A stretch of 64,000 nucleotides of DNA from Piscibacillus salipiscarius JCM 13188 (GTDB taxonomy: Bacteria; Bacillota; Bacilli; Bacillales; Alkalibacillaceae), in assembly GCF_001311865.1 (NCBI RefSeq), contig NZ_BBCD01000002.1, positions 62,001-126,000 on the forward strand. The letters run 5' to 3'. Below the pieces are notes generated by a model. That model did no database searches. It saw nothing but the letters and a program-made list of their open reading frames with translations, and was not told where the DNA came from. Within the stretch, counting starts at the first letter, position 1, and every line of letters begins with the position of its first letter. Both the position numbers and the translations under genes were made by a program. Below, in pieces: positions 50,101-59,526 of this stretch.

Positions 50101-51668
50101 TGCGCAAACAGCTGTTTAAAATAGTTGAACAAAAGCTGAGGCTGTTCCGATAACACTGCAAGCGGCGTATCGTTACCCATCGACCCGATTGGATCTTTTG
50201 TTCTGTCACCATCGGCAGGATATTTTTCATCGTTTCTTCTTTTGTGTAACCATTCGCAAGCTGAAATTTGAGTAAGGTCTCTTCATCTAATTCTTCGCTC
50301 GATTCTGTAAAAACAGGACCTTTTAACTGAACTAAGGAATCATTTAACCATTCACGATAAGGAAACTTGTTTGCAATGTTCCTTTTTATATCTTCATTAA
50401 ATAATACTTGGTGTTTTTCTAAATCAACATAGATCATCTCACCTGGAGCAAGGCGACCTTTTCGAACAATCTTTTCAGGTTCAATGTCAACCACGCCCAC
50501 TTCAGAAGATAAAACGATCCGGTTATCCTCTGTCATGTAAAAACGTGCTGGACGCAAACCGTTACGGTCAAGTGATGCGCCGATTTGCTTACCATTCGTA
50601 TAAGCAATCGCTGTTGGTCCATCCCAAGGTTCCATAATCGTACTTAAATACTCAAAGCAAGCACGCTCCGGGTCTTCATTTGTTCATTTAAATCCCAAGC
50701 TTCAGGGACCATCATCATTGCGGTTTGTGACATGCTGCGTCCATTCATCACTAAATATTCAAATGCCTGGTCTAACATACCAGAGTCACTTGATGATTCA
50801 TCGATGATAGGTAAAAGGTCTTTATGACGTTCTCCATAAACCGTTGAAATCGCAGCTGTTTCACGCGCTTTCATCCAGTTAACGTTACCTGTAATCGTAT
50901 TGATCTCACCATTGTGCATCACCATACGGTTCGGGTGAGCACGTTCCCAAGATGGGAATGTGTTGGTACTATAACGAGAGTGAACCATACCAAATGACGT
51001 TAGCTAATGGATCTTTTAAGTCTAAATAAAACTCATCCATCTGTTCTGGCACTAGCATACCTTTGTAAACCACAATTTCTGGAGAAAGACTTGCAAAATA
51101 AAATGGTCCTTCTTTGAACCCCTGTAAGCTTGAAATGCGGCGTTCAATTATGCGGCGAATTAAATATAACGATTGATTAAATTTCTCTGTTGAATAAGTC
51201 GATTCTGGCTTTTTAATAAACACCTGTTTAATATAAGGCATCGTAGATTTTGCCGTGTCTGATAACATCGATTCATCAACCGGCACATCACGCCAACCAA
51301 TTAAGTCATGATTCTCCTCTTCAATAACCTCATTAACAATCTCTTCTGCCTTGTTTCTTAAAACGTTCATTTTGAGGAAGAAAAAGCATTCCTACAGCAT
51401 ACTCGCCTTGCTTAGGCAATAATTCGTTCCACGTTTTTCGATATAATTCATCTGGAATTTGCATCATAATCCCTGCACCGTCACCTGTGCTAGGGTCAGA
51501 CCCACGTCCTCCGCGGTGTTCAAGTCGACAAAGGATCGTAATGGCATCTTCAATCATCTGATGTGATGGTTTATTATCTATATTGGCAATAAAACCAATA
51601 CCACATGCGTCACTTTCGTGTTTCGGATCATATAATCCCTGCTTTTCAGGAAGTCCTGTGCGTATCAT
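47166..51668 (-). CDS. gltB: Glutamate synthase large subunit (at least seven frameshifts)
   Basis: Makes glutamate from glutamine and 2-oxoglutarate. About 1500 residues. A 21-residue propeptide precedes the glutaminase nucleophile Cys22 ([14 protein letters not shown]). Then [19 protein letters not shown], the central domain, the FMN domain ([50 protein letters not shown]), the 3Fe-4S site [13 protein letters not shown] with the Cys before it (GCILMRAC), and the C-terminal beta-helix [13 protein letters not shown]. Coding moves through frames at about 51350, 50980, 50640, 50170, 50000, 49310 and 48450. All domains are complete, so decay is unlikely. In B. subtilis this gene is called gltA. 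Confidence 0.96.
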
Positions 51669-51885
51669 ACATCTTCATCCTTTCTTTCTGATTGTGGCTA
51701 TGTTAAACCCCGTTTTACGAGAAAATTATGTTTTGACTTAATTAACAACTTAAGTGGATTAAAATAATGAGGTCATTTCAGTGGATTCAGGAACAGTTCG
51801 AAAAAGTTATAAAAATGCGACAAATAGCTATTCTAATCGTATAATTTTTCTGTTATGCTATCAATATATATATTCGATAGAATCA

Positions 51886-51900
51886 ATCTCATTTTGAGAT
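51886..51900. promoter_or_regulatory. GltC-type dyad between gltB and gltC
   Basis: ATCTCATTTTGAGAT is a perfect 15-bp dyad with the T-N11-A form of LysR-type sites, 25 nt before gltC. A second, looser dyad CTATC...GATAG lies at about 51858-51880. The 256-nt divergent region (51669-51924) should hold both promoters; B. subtilis GltC acts at similar boxes. Confidence 0.75.
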
Positions 51901-51924
51901 ATAGCGCTTACAAGGACTGATATA

Positions 51925-52830
51925 ATGGAACTTAGACAAATTAAATATTTCATAAAAGTTGCAGAATTAGAACACGTTAGTGAAGCAGCAGCTGAACTGC
52001 ACGTTGCTCAATCGGCAGTTAGTAGACAAATTGCCAACTTAGAAGATGAGTTAGGGGTTAAGTTATTTTTAAGAGGTGGCAGGCGAATACGCTTAACACC
52101 TGTTGGAGAAATCTTTCTTGAACGAGTGAAAAGTGCCATGAATGAATTCGACAAAGCTGAGCGTGAAATATATGAATACTTAAACCCTGAGGCCGGTACG
52201 ATTCGTCTTGGATTTCCAACAAGTTTGGCTGCTAAAACATTACCAAATGTCATCTCAGCTTTTAGAAAAGAACATCCACAAATCGGGTTCCAGCTTCAAC
52301 AAGGGACAGTTAAGGAACTTTCTGAAGCCGTGGTTCAAGGACATATCGATATTGCATTCGTCTCCCCTGTCCCCTCAAGTGACCCGCAGCTTGATGGGCA
52401 TATCTTTTTTACTGAAAAAATGATGGCCTTATTATCAAAACAGCACGAGCTAGCAACAGAGCCTTACTTAAGGCTTGATCAGCTTAGGCATGAACAGTTC
52501 GTCTTGTTTAGACAAGGGTACATTATTCGCGATATTGTCATGAAAGCTTGCGCTCAGGTTGGATTTCAGCCGAGAATTGCGTTTGAAGGAGAGGATGTCG
52601 ATACACTCAAAGGTTTAGTATCAGCAGGGTTAGGGGTGAGCGTTTTACCTGAGATCACGCTAACGGATATGCCGATGCGTGATACGAAGGCAATTGAGAT
52701 TGTGGAGCCTGATGTATCAAGAACAGTTGGGATTGTGCTTCCGACCAACCGTACCCTCGCCCCATCAGAGAAAGTTTTCTTTGAATTTCTCGAAACCTAT
52801 TATAATAAGTTAAACCAATTTGGGTATTAG
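51925..52830 (+). CDS. gltC: LysR-family activator of glutamate synthase, GltC
   Basis: 301 residues, intact. N-terminal winged helix (MELRQIKYFIKVAELEHVSE, AAAELHVAQSAVSRQIANLE) and a C-terminal effector domain (TIRLGFPTSLAAKTLPNVIS, LVSAGLGVSVLPE). Divergent orientation from gltB with a shared dyad supports GltC rather than another LysR regulator. In B. subtilis it responds to 2-oxoglutarate and glutamate. Start ATG 51925 has AAGGACTGA upstream. Confidence 0.93.
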   Translation: MELRQIKYFIKVAELEHVSEAAAELHVAQSAVSRQIANLEDELGVKLFLRGGRRIRLTPVGEIFLERVKSAMNEFDKAEREIYEYLNPEAGTIRLGFPTSLAAKTLPNVISAFRKEHPQIGFQLQQGTVKELSEAVVQGHIDIAFVSPVPSSDPQLDGHIFFTEKMMALLSKQHELATEPYLRLDQLRHEQFVLFRQGYIIRDIVMKACAQVGFQPRIAFEGEDVDTLKGLVSAGLGVSVLPEITLTDMPMRDTKAIEIVEPDVSRTVGIVLPTNRTLAPSEKVFFEFLETYYNKLNQFGY

Positions 52831-52831
52831 A

Positions 52832-52984
52832 TTACTTCGATGACCTTCTTTCAAATAATAGCCCAACGATTAAACCTAATAATATATTCGTAATAATGAT
52901 CGGATTAATAGGGTCATAAGCCATTAAGAAAATCCATGATAATACGCCAGATACGAGACCCATTAATAATGTAAGATAAGACAT
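52832..52984 (-). CDS. Small membrane protein, 50 residues
   Basis: Too short for usual gene finding. ATG 52984 follows GAAGGAG at good spacing. The protein has two hydrophobic segments (LTLLMGLVSGVLSWIFLMAY and ITNILLGLIVGLLF) separated by DPINP and a basic tail ERRSSK, so a helical hairpin with the C-terminus inside is likely. It runs convergent to gltC with 1 nt between stops. I do not recognise the family. The promoter would lie in the A+T-rich stretch 52985-53150. Confidence 0.7.
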   Translation of the reverse strand: MSYLTLLMGLVSGVLSWIFLMAYDPINPIIITNILLGLIVGLLFERRSSK

Positions 52985-53158
52985 GTTTAAATACTCCTTC
53001 TTGATGTTTAAGATGATTATATTTTACCATTTCTCAAGAGATTGGCCATAGACATGGTTTCACCGCTTGCGATTTTTGTATTAGATAATAAAACTAAAAA
53101 TTAGATAATAAACTCATAGTCATTGTACAATAACTATAACCTCTTAACCAAAATAAAG

Positions 53159-53192
53159 ACCCAAGCTAAACGTCACCGTTCTAGTTTGGGCC
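53159..53192. terminator. Hairpin after the second peptide ABC operon
   Basis: CCCAA...AACG / CGTT...TTGGG stem with internal mismatches, T6 on the plus strand and TCTTTATTTT on the minus strand. It begins 16 nt after the permease stop at 53208. Confidence 0.75.
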
Positions 53193-53207
53193 TTTTTTAT
53201 GAACCTA

Positions 53208-54113
53208 TTAACTTTTCATCTTCGGATCCAGAGCATCACGCAAACCGTCTCCCATTAAGTTAAACCCTAACACAGTCAGCATAATTGCTAAACCTGGGAA
53301 AATCATCGTCCATGGAGCAGAAACGATATATTGCTGCGATTCACTTAACATCATTCCCCAGTCCACTTTTGGCGGCTGCGTTCCTAACCCTAGGAAACTT
53401 AATGCAGCAATTTCAATAATAGCTGTTGCAATCGCAAGCGTCCCTTGAACCACCACTGGCGTAATGCTATTAGGAATAATATGTTTAAATAATATACGCC
53501 TGTCGTTCATGCCGACAGCCCGTGCTGCGGTAATAAATTCTTCTTCTTTTACACTTAAAACTCTGGAGCGAATTAAACGTCCAAAATTCGGTACGTTAAT
53601 AATCGCAATCGCAATTAAAGCGTTTTGTAAAGTTGGTTCAAGAATCGTTACAATCGCAATCGCAAGTAGAATACTAGGAAACGCTAGTAAGACATCGAAT
53701 ATACGAGAAATTAACGTATCCACCCAGCGACCGTAGTAGGCTGCAATAACCCCTAGCAAACTACCGACAATAATCGATCCAAATACTGCAGCAAACCCAC
53801 CTGTTAGTGAAATTCTAGCACCGTGAATAATACGAGATAAAATGTCTCTACCAAAATCATCTGTCCCAAGCCAATGATCACTTGAAGGCGGCTGAAGCCT
53901 GTCGACTAATTGACCAGATGAATGGCTATAAGGTGTTAACCATGGAGCAAATATTGCCATGATTGTAAAGATCAATACAATAATCGTTCCAGTAACGGCT
54001 ATTTTATTCTTTTTAAAATTCCTCCAGGCATCTTTCCAAGGAGAAGCAGGCTGCGTGACAGCTTGTTGATTTTTTACTTTTACAGTATCTTTCTTTACTT
54101 CAGTTTGTGGCAT
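53208..54113 (-). CDS. Peptide ABC transporter permease, OppC/DppC type (second system)
   Basis: 301 residues, intact. A polar N-terminal tail of about 30 residues precedes WRNFKKNKIAVTGTIIVLIF. GTDDFGRDILSRIIHGARIS, the EAA loop AVGMNDRRILFKHIIPNSIT and the C-terminal LMGDGLRDALDPKMKS are typical. It is the last gene of the D-F-A-B-C operon and lies 14 nt after the B permease. ATG 54113 has GGGGGAGGAGA upstream. Confidence 0.94.
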   Translation of the reverse strand: MPQTEVKKDTVKVKNQQAVTQPASPWKDAWRNFKKNKIAVTGTIIVLIFTIMAIFAPWLTPYSHSSGQLVDRLQPPSSDHWLGTDDFGRDILSRIIHGARISLTGGFAAVFGSIIVGSLLGVIAAYYGRWVDTLISRIFDVLLAFPSILLAIAIVTILEPTLQNALIAIAIINVPNFGRLIRSRVLSVKEEEFITAARAVGMNDRRILFKHIIPNSITPVVVQGTLAIATAIIEIAALSFLGLGTQPPKVDWGMMLSESQQYIVSAPWTMIFPGLAIMLTVLGFNLMGDGLRDALDPKMKS

Positions 54114-54127
54114 GACTTCTCCTCCCC

Positions 54128-55131
54128 CTAGTTGTATTTAATCCTTGGATCTACTAAGGCATAAAGTAAGTCCACAATAAGGTTGATAAATACAAAGATT
54201 GTTGCAACTACTAATATACCTGACTGTATAACTGGATAGTCTCTTGCTAATATCGCGTTATAAATATAAGTCCCTAAACCAGGCCATCCGAAAATAGTTT
54301 CGGTTAAAATTGCCCCACCAAGTAATAACCCTGCTTGAAGCCCAATAACCGTCATAACAGGAATGATGGCATTTTTTAAAGCATGTTTATAGACAACAAT
54401 AAAACCTTTAACACCTTTTGCTTTAGCCGTTCTAATATAATCCGATTTCATGACATCTAACATACTCGACCTAGTGATGCGGGCGATAATTGCCATAGGA
54501 ATCGTCGCTAAAGCTACACTCGGTAACACAAGATGACTCAATACGTCCTTAAATTGCCCCCATTCACCTTGTATAAGCGTATCTATAAAATAGATGTGGG
54601 TGATGGGATCTATTTGCGTCGCTGCATTGGTCCGGCTTGTTGATGGTAGCCACCCTAACTCAACAGAGAAAACATACTGCTCTAGTAATCCTAACCAGAA
54701 TACCGGCATAGATACACCAACTAATGCTAACACCATAACGGCATAGTCTAGCATTCTATTATGAAACCAGGCACTGATTATACCAGCATTAACCCCGATA
54801 AATATCGCAATTCCCATTGCCACAATGGTCAGTTCGACCGTCGCCATTAAGTGTGGAAACAACTCTGAAGCGATGGCGCGATTCGTCTCAATAGATATTC
54901 CAAAATCCCCTGTTAAAAGACCACCAACATACTCAAAATATTGAGTATACCAAGGCTGATCCAATCCTAAGTGCCTTTCCATTTCAGCGATCGCTCTGGA
55001 GATGCACGCTGTCCTAATTTAATTTGTGCTGGATTACCTGGAATTAAGTAAATAATTGAAAATACGAAGACACTCATACCAAACAGAACGGGAATTAACA
55101 TGAATAACCTTCGTAATATATATGATGTCAT
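54128..55131 (-). CDS. Peptide ABC transporter permease, OppB/DppB type (second system, one frameshift)
   Basis: N-terminus MTSYILRRLFMLIPVLFGMS, then a frame break near 54990: one G added to CAGAGCG gives ASPEAIAEMERHLGLDQPWY. The EAA loop is KGVKGFIVVYKHALKNAIIP and the end LLYALVDPRIKYN. About 335 residues. AGGAGG lies 3 nt before ATG 55140 and 12 nt before ATG 55131. Family alignment favours 55131. Confidence 0.93.
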
Positions 55132-55175
55132 GTTGCCCATACACCTCCTATGTTGAATAATGCATATGTATAAGA

Positions 55176-55203
55176 TAAGGGAGTGTTAAAACACCCCCTT
55201 ATT
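55176..55203 (-). promoter_or_regulatory. Intercistronic hairpin between binding protein and permease (second system)
   Basis: ATAAGGG(A)GTGTT / AACAC(C)CCCTTAT stem with a very short loop, overlapping the binding-protein stop. No T run follows on the minus strand. It has the same position as the hairpin at 34032-34058. Confidence 0.65.
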
Positions 55204-56896
55204 CCAAGTCAAACTTATTTTTCTCAACATTTGTTACAGCTTCAGAGCCTGTTGCGTGCGGAACATATCCTTCAATGTTTGAACCAACAGCAACTACTGG
55301 TGTTGAGTGTACAAGTGGAACCCATGGTGCATCTTCATTTACAACTTCTTGAGCTTCTTTATAAATCTCAATACGTTCTTGTTCATCTGTAATACGCTGA
55401 GCTTCTAATAACATCTCGTTATACTCTTCGTTTTCGTAATCTGTGTAGTTACTACCACTACCGATTCCTAATAGCGTGTGTAAGAAGTTATCAGCATCAC
55501 CGTTATCTCCAGTCCAACCTAATAAGAATGCATCAAAGTCACCAGCGTCAGCTTTTTCGATGTAAGTACCCCAGTCAATTGTTTGAAGGTTAGCCGTTAC
55601 ACCAATTTCTGCAAAGCTTTGGCGTAGTACTTCAGCAATTTTCTGTCCTTCTGGAATGTAAGGACGAGGAACTGGCATATACCATAAATCGAATTCAAAT
55701 CCGTCGCCATAACCAGCTTCTTCAAGTAGCTGCTTCGCTTTTTCTAGATCATACTCATAGCCTTCTAAACTGTCATTATATCCAGCGATACTTGGAGGCA
55801 TATAAGTTGTAGCTGGTTCTGCTTGACCATAATAGAACGCATCAATTAAGTCTTTTTTAGGTACCGCATGACTTAATGCCTTACGAACCTTTACGTCTTG
55901 TAATGGATTATCGCGTCCCATTGTGAACCCTAAGTACCCAATGTTCATCGATGGACGCTCTAATACTTTAACGTCTGGATTTTCCTTAATATCTGCTACT
56001 TCTGACGGGTTAACGCCATCTACAACGTCAACTTCACCGTTTTTAAGAGCGTTTAGACGAGCTGTGTTATCAGGAATAACTGTATAGATTACTTTATCTA
56101 ACTTAGGTAATCCATCTCTCCAGTATTCGCCATTTTTCTCTAACACGATTTGCTGATCCGGCTTCCACTCTACGAACTTAAATGGACCCGTACCAACTGG
56201 GTTAGAAGTATAATCTTCACCATGTTCTTCAATCGCTTCAGGGCTAGACATTCCGAATGGACTCATAGATAAGTTCTTTAAGAACGTCGCCTGTGGTTTA
56301 TTTAGCTTGAATTCAACTGTATAATCATCAACAGCTTCAACAGACTTAATCACGGCTCCATCTTCCCCTTTAAAACCACCAAACATCGTGAAGTAAGGGA
56401 ATTGACCAGCATCACCGTTCATCCAACGTTCAAAGTTAAAAACAACATCTTCAGCATTAAAGTCTGTGCCATCATGGAATTTAACGCCTTCTTCTAAGAA
56501 GAATTTATACGTTAAACCATCATCAGAAACTTCCCAATCATGTGCTAACGATGGTACGACTTCAGTACTATCTTCAGCAAATGTTACTAATCCTTCAAAA
56601 ATATTTTCAGTAACACGGAACGTTTCACCTTCAGTCGTTGTGATTGGATCTAACGCTGTAGAGTCCCCACCACGTGCATAAACTAACGTGTTACTATCTC
56701 CTGCAGCACTCTCACCTTCAGTTGATTCGCCTTCTGAAGATTCACCCTCTGATTCGCTTTCAGATTCAGTGCCCTCTTCACTACCTTCTTCTGGCTGTTC
56801 TTCCGTTTCGCCTGATTCGCCGCCGCTACAACCTGCAACAGCTACAGCTAAAAAGGCAGCCATCAATAACATTAATAGCCAAGATTTTTTGACCAT
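55199..56896 (-). CDS. Peptide ABC transporter substrate-binding lipoprotein (second system)
   Basis: 565 residues, intact. Signal peptide MVKKSWLLMLLMAAFLAVAV with lipobox VAGC (Cys about 23). Residues about 25-68 are a Glu/Ser/Gly low-complexity linker. Then SBP_bac_5: LDPITTTEGETFRVTENIFE, YKFFLEEGVKFHDGTDFNAE, GTGPFKFVEWKPDQQI. The substrate is unknown; the family takes oligopeptides, dipeptides or nickel complexes. It is third in the operon, 53 nt after the F-type ATPase. Confidence 0.94.
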   Translation of the reverse strand: MVKKSWLLMLLMAAFLAVAVAGCSGGESGETEEQPEEGSEEGTESESESEGESSEGESTEGESAAGDSNTLVYARGGDSTALDPITTTEGETFRVTENIFEGLVTFAEDSTEVVPSLAHDWEVSDDGLTYKFFLEEGVKFHDGTDFNAEDVVFNFERWMNGDAGQFPYFTMFGGFKGEDGAVIKSVEAVDDYTVEFKLNKPQATFLKNLSMSPFGMSSPEAIEEHGEDYTSNPVGTGPFKFVEWKPDQQIVLEKNGEYWRDGLPKLDKVIYTVIPDNTARLNALKNGEVDVVDGVNPSEVADIKENPDVKVLERPSMNIGYLGFTMGRDNPLQDVKVRKALSHAVPKKDLIDAFYYGQAEPATTYMPPSIAGYNDSLEGYEYDLEKAKQLLEEAGYGDGFEFDLWYMPVPRPYIPEGQKIAEVLRQSFAEIGVTANLQTIDWGTYIEKADAGDFDAFLLGWTGDNGDADNFLHTLLGIGSGSNYTDYENEEYNEMLLEAQRITDEQERIEIYKEAQEVVNEDAPWVPLVHSTPVVAVGSNIEGYVPHATGSEAVTNVEKNKFDLE

Positions 56897-56949
56897 GTGC
56901 TTTATTCCCCCTTATGAATAATTAAAATATATTTCATTAATCGCTAGAA

Positions 56950-57920
56950 TCATTCATATAAATGACAAGCGACGTAATGACCAGATTCTTTCTCCTCAAA
57001 AGCAGGCCTTACTTCCTTACACACATCCATTGCAAATGGACATCTTGTGTGGAATGCGCAGCCTTTTGGCGGATTAGAAGGACTCGGAATTTCACCGCCA
57101 ATAACATCTTCATCCTCAACTTCAAGTTCTGGGTCTGGAATAGGCACTGAACTTAACAATGCCTTCGTATATGGGTGAAGCGGATTGTCATACAGTTCAT
57201 CTACATCTGTAAGCTCCACTAAACGCCCTAAATACATAACTCCAACTCGATCGCTAATGTGACGCACAACACCTAAGTCGTGTGCGATGAAAATATAAGT
57301 TAAGTTAAATTTCTCTTGTAGGTCTTTTAATAGATTTAAAACCTGTGATTGAATCGAAACGTCTAATGCCGACACTGGCTCGTCTGCAATAATTAACTTC
57401 GGACGAGTCATTAGTGCCCTCGCAATCCCAATTCTTTGACGCTGCCCGCCACTAAATTGGTGTGGGTAACGCTTAGCATGATATTCATCCAGACCTACAA
57501 CCTCAAGAATCTCTTTAACCATTTGTCTGCGTTCTTTCTTATCACCGATCTTATGTACAATTAACGGCTCTTCTAAGATTTTCTCAACGGTTTGCCTTGG
57601 GTTTAAAGAAGCTAATGGGTCTTGGAAAATGAGCTGCATTTCCCTTCTAAGCTTTTTCATTTCAACATCTGATAGGTTCTGAACCTCTTGATTTTCAAAA
57701 GATATAGTGCCTTCGGTAGCTTCTAGTAATCTTAATAACAAGCGGCCCGTTGTCGACTTACCACAACCCGATTCACCGACTAAACCAAGTGTTTCCCCTT
57801 GCTTAACCTCAAAGGAAACACCATCGACCGCTTTAACCTCTCCTACTTTTCTACCAAATACACCGCCTGTGATAGGAAAATACTTTTTAGATTTTTAACT
57901 TCCATTAATGTTTCCGTCAT
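56950..57920 (-). CDS. Peptide ABC transporter ATP-binding protein, OppF/DppF type (second system, one frameshift)
   Basis: ATG 57920 gives [12 protein letters not shown]; one A added to the run near 57888 restores [20 protein letters not shown]. Walker [19 protein letters not shown], signature [15 protein letters not shown], Walker [13 protein letters not shown] and C-terminal [15 protein letters not shown]. About 324 residues. The start overlaps the upstream ATPase stop as ATGA. The C-terminus ends VACHLYE. Confidence 0.93.
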
Positions 57921-58906
57921 GATTGTTCCCCCTCTTCATCAAGCAAGAAACAACGTGCTGTATGATTTGGATCTTTTGTTTCGTATAATTCAGGATTTTC
58001 TTCAAAACAGCGATCAAAGGCGAATTCACACCTCGGTGCAAATCGACACCCTGCTTTGATTGAGCCAGGTTTAGGTACGTTACCTGGAATAGAATATAAA
58101 TGGCTAACTCTGTTTCTGATGTCAGGAATCGAAGCAAGAAGACCTTTTGTGTATGGATGCTGAGGATTGTTAAAACCGTTTTAACATCCGCTTCTTCGAC
58201 CACTTTTCCTGAATACATGACTGTTACCCTGTCGCAAACCTCTGCGACTACACCTAAATCATGGGTAATCATAATAATCGCCATGTTTAGCTTTTCATTT
58301 AACTCTTTCATTAATTTTAATATTTGCTTTTGAATCGTCACATCTAAAGCTGTAGTCGGCTCATCTGCGATTAATACTTTAGGGTCACACATAAGCGCCA
58401 TCGCAATCATGACTCTTTGTCTCATACCACCTGATAATTGGTGTGGATAATCATCTAACAGCTCTTCAGCTCGTGGTAATCCAACTAGCTTTAATTTATC
58501 GATTGCTCTCTGACGTGCTTCTTTTTACTAATCCTTTTGTGTGTCAGTAATGCTTCAACTAGTTGATCTCCAATTCGGAACAATGGATTTAACGATGTCA
58601 TGGGTTCCTGGAATATCATTGCAATGTCATTACCACGCAACTTACGCATCCTTTTTCAGAAGCATGGACTAAATTTTCGCCATTAAACAAAATCTCACCA
58701 CCGACGATCTTTCCTGGTGGCTTTGGAATTAACCCCATGACTGAAAGGGAGGTAACACTTTTTCCGCATCCGGACTCTCCGACAATTCCGAGAATCTCCC
58801 CTTCTCTTACGAAAAAGTCAACATCATCAACAGCTGGCACTTCACCATCATCTGTAAAAAAAGATGTTCTTAACCCTTTTACCTTAAGCTCATAATCTTT
58901 CAGCAT
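57917..58906 (-). CDS. Peptide ABC transporter ATP-binding protein, OppD/DppD type (second system, at least three frameshifts)
   Basis: First gene of the operon. ATG 58906 ([20 protein letters not shown]) follows AAAGGCGG. Walker [19 protein letters not shown], signature [15 protein letters not shown], Walker [13 protein letters not shown] and the C-terminal [14 protein letters not shown] (in the third frame). Breaks are near 58652 (T5 run), 58523 (T5 run) and 58180. Repaired, the end is LLDEEGEQS with its stop in the ATGA overlap. About 330 residues. Confidence 0.9.
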
Positions 58907-59184
58907 ATTGATCCGCCTTTCTCTCTATCGATGCCTCAGGCTATGTATTCACTAAAACATATAAGGCTTATCCTAACCGTGGGCAAAGCCATTTTGTTAA
59001 TAAAATATGTACAAATTCACAATAAAAAGAATTTAGTGAAAATTCATATGTTTGTGATTATAAATATTATAAAAAATATTCTGTAATTGTCAATATAATT
59101 ATGTCTTAAATATAGGCTAAATTAATTATTTAACTCCTAGTTTGATGTTAATACCTAAGCTCACACGCAATTAAAAAAGATTAA

Positions 59185-59218
59185 AAAAGACATATGACTA
59201 AATCATCATATGTCTTTT
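59185..59218. terminator. Isolated perfect hairpin
   Basis: AAAAGACATATGA (59185-59197) / TCATATGTCTTTT (59206-59218), 13-bp perfect stem with A and T tracts. It looks like a terminator, but no gene ends beside it on either strand; the nearest are 280 nt and 310 nt away. Confidence 0.6.
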
Positions 59219-59262
59219 CCAAACTAGATATTCATTTAATTTAATTCTGTAAATACTTATAT

Positions 59263-59472
59263 GCGGACAAAAATCATGCCATGGAGACTGTTCATGGTCT
59301 CATGCGATCAATTCTCCTCGTAATACAAACAAAACTCTGCTCCAATACAAACACTTTCACCAAGAATACGGACAATTAACACGAAAATACGAACACTATA
59401 CCACAAAATGCAGACAAAACTCTCACTAATGCGAACAAAACTCACAAAATTGTGGACACTCACCTCATCACG
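59263..59472. repeat. Ten tandem 21-bp repeats (GCGGACA/ACGAACA type)
   Basis: Ten units start at 59263; eight are exactly 21 nt, one is 20 and one 22. Units begin (G/A)CGGACA, ACGAACA, ACAAACA or GCAGACA and mostly end in AAT. Adjacent to the terminator of the following minus-strand gene. Same core as the arrays at 18879 and 45445. Confidence 0.87.
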
Positions 59473-59494
59473 AGTACACCCCTCAAATATAATG

Positions 59495-59522
59495 AAAAAA
59501 CTAGCCTCTCCGGCTAGTTTTT
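59495..59522. terminator. Terminator of the small oxidase-like gene
   Basis: AAAAACTAGCC (59496-59506) / GGCTAGTTTTT (59512-59522) perfect 11-bp stem with T run on both strands, 5 nt after the stop at 59527. Confidence 0.92.
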
Positions 59523-59526
59523 ACCA

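Larger units (their letters stand above)
58907..59526. other. 620-nt intergenic region with promoter, hairpin and repeats
   Basis: Contains the promoter zone of the second peptide ABC operon (58907-59110, very A+T-rich), an isolated perfect hairpin (59185-59218), a 21-bp repeat array (59263-59472) and the terminator of the next gene (59495-59522). No coding potential was seen on either strand. Confidence 0.6.

Noticed and set aside
56466-56921. Open frames on the plus strand opposite the second peptide-binding lipoprotein
   Set aside because: They are shadows of the Glu/Ser-rich coding strand, with Ser/Pro low complexity and no start signals.
13114-59472. The 21-bp arrays as CRISPR arrays
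   Set aside because: There are no unique spacers between constant repeats, units are degenerate and contiguous, and no cas genes are nearby.
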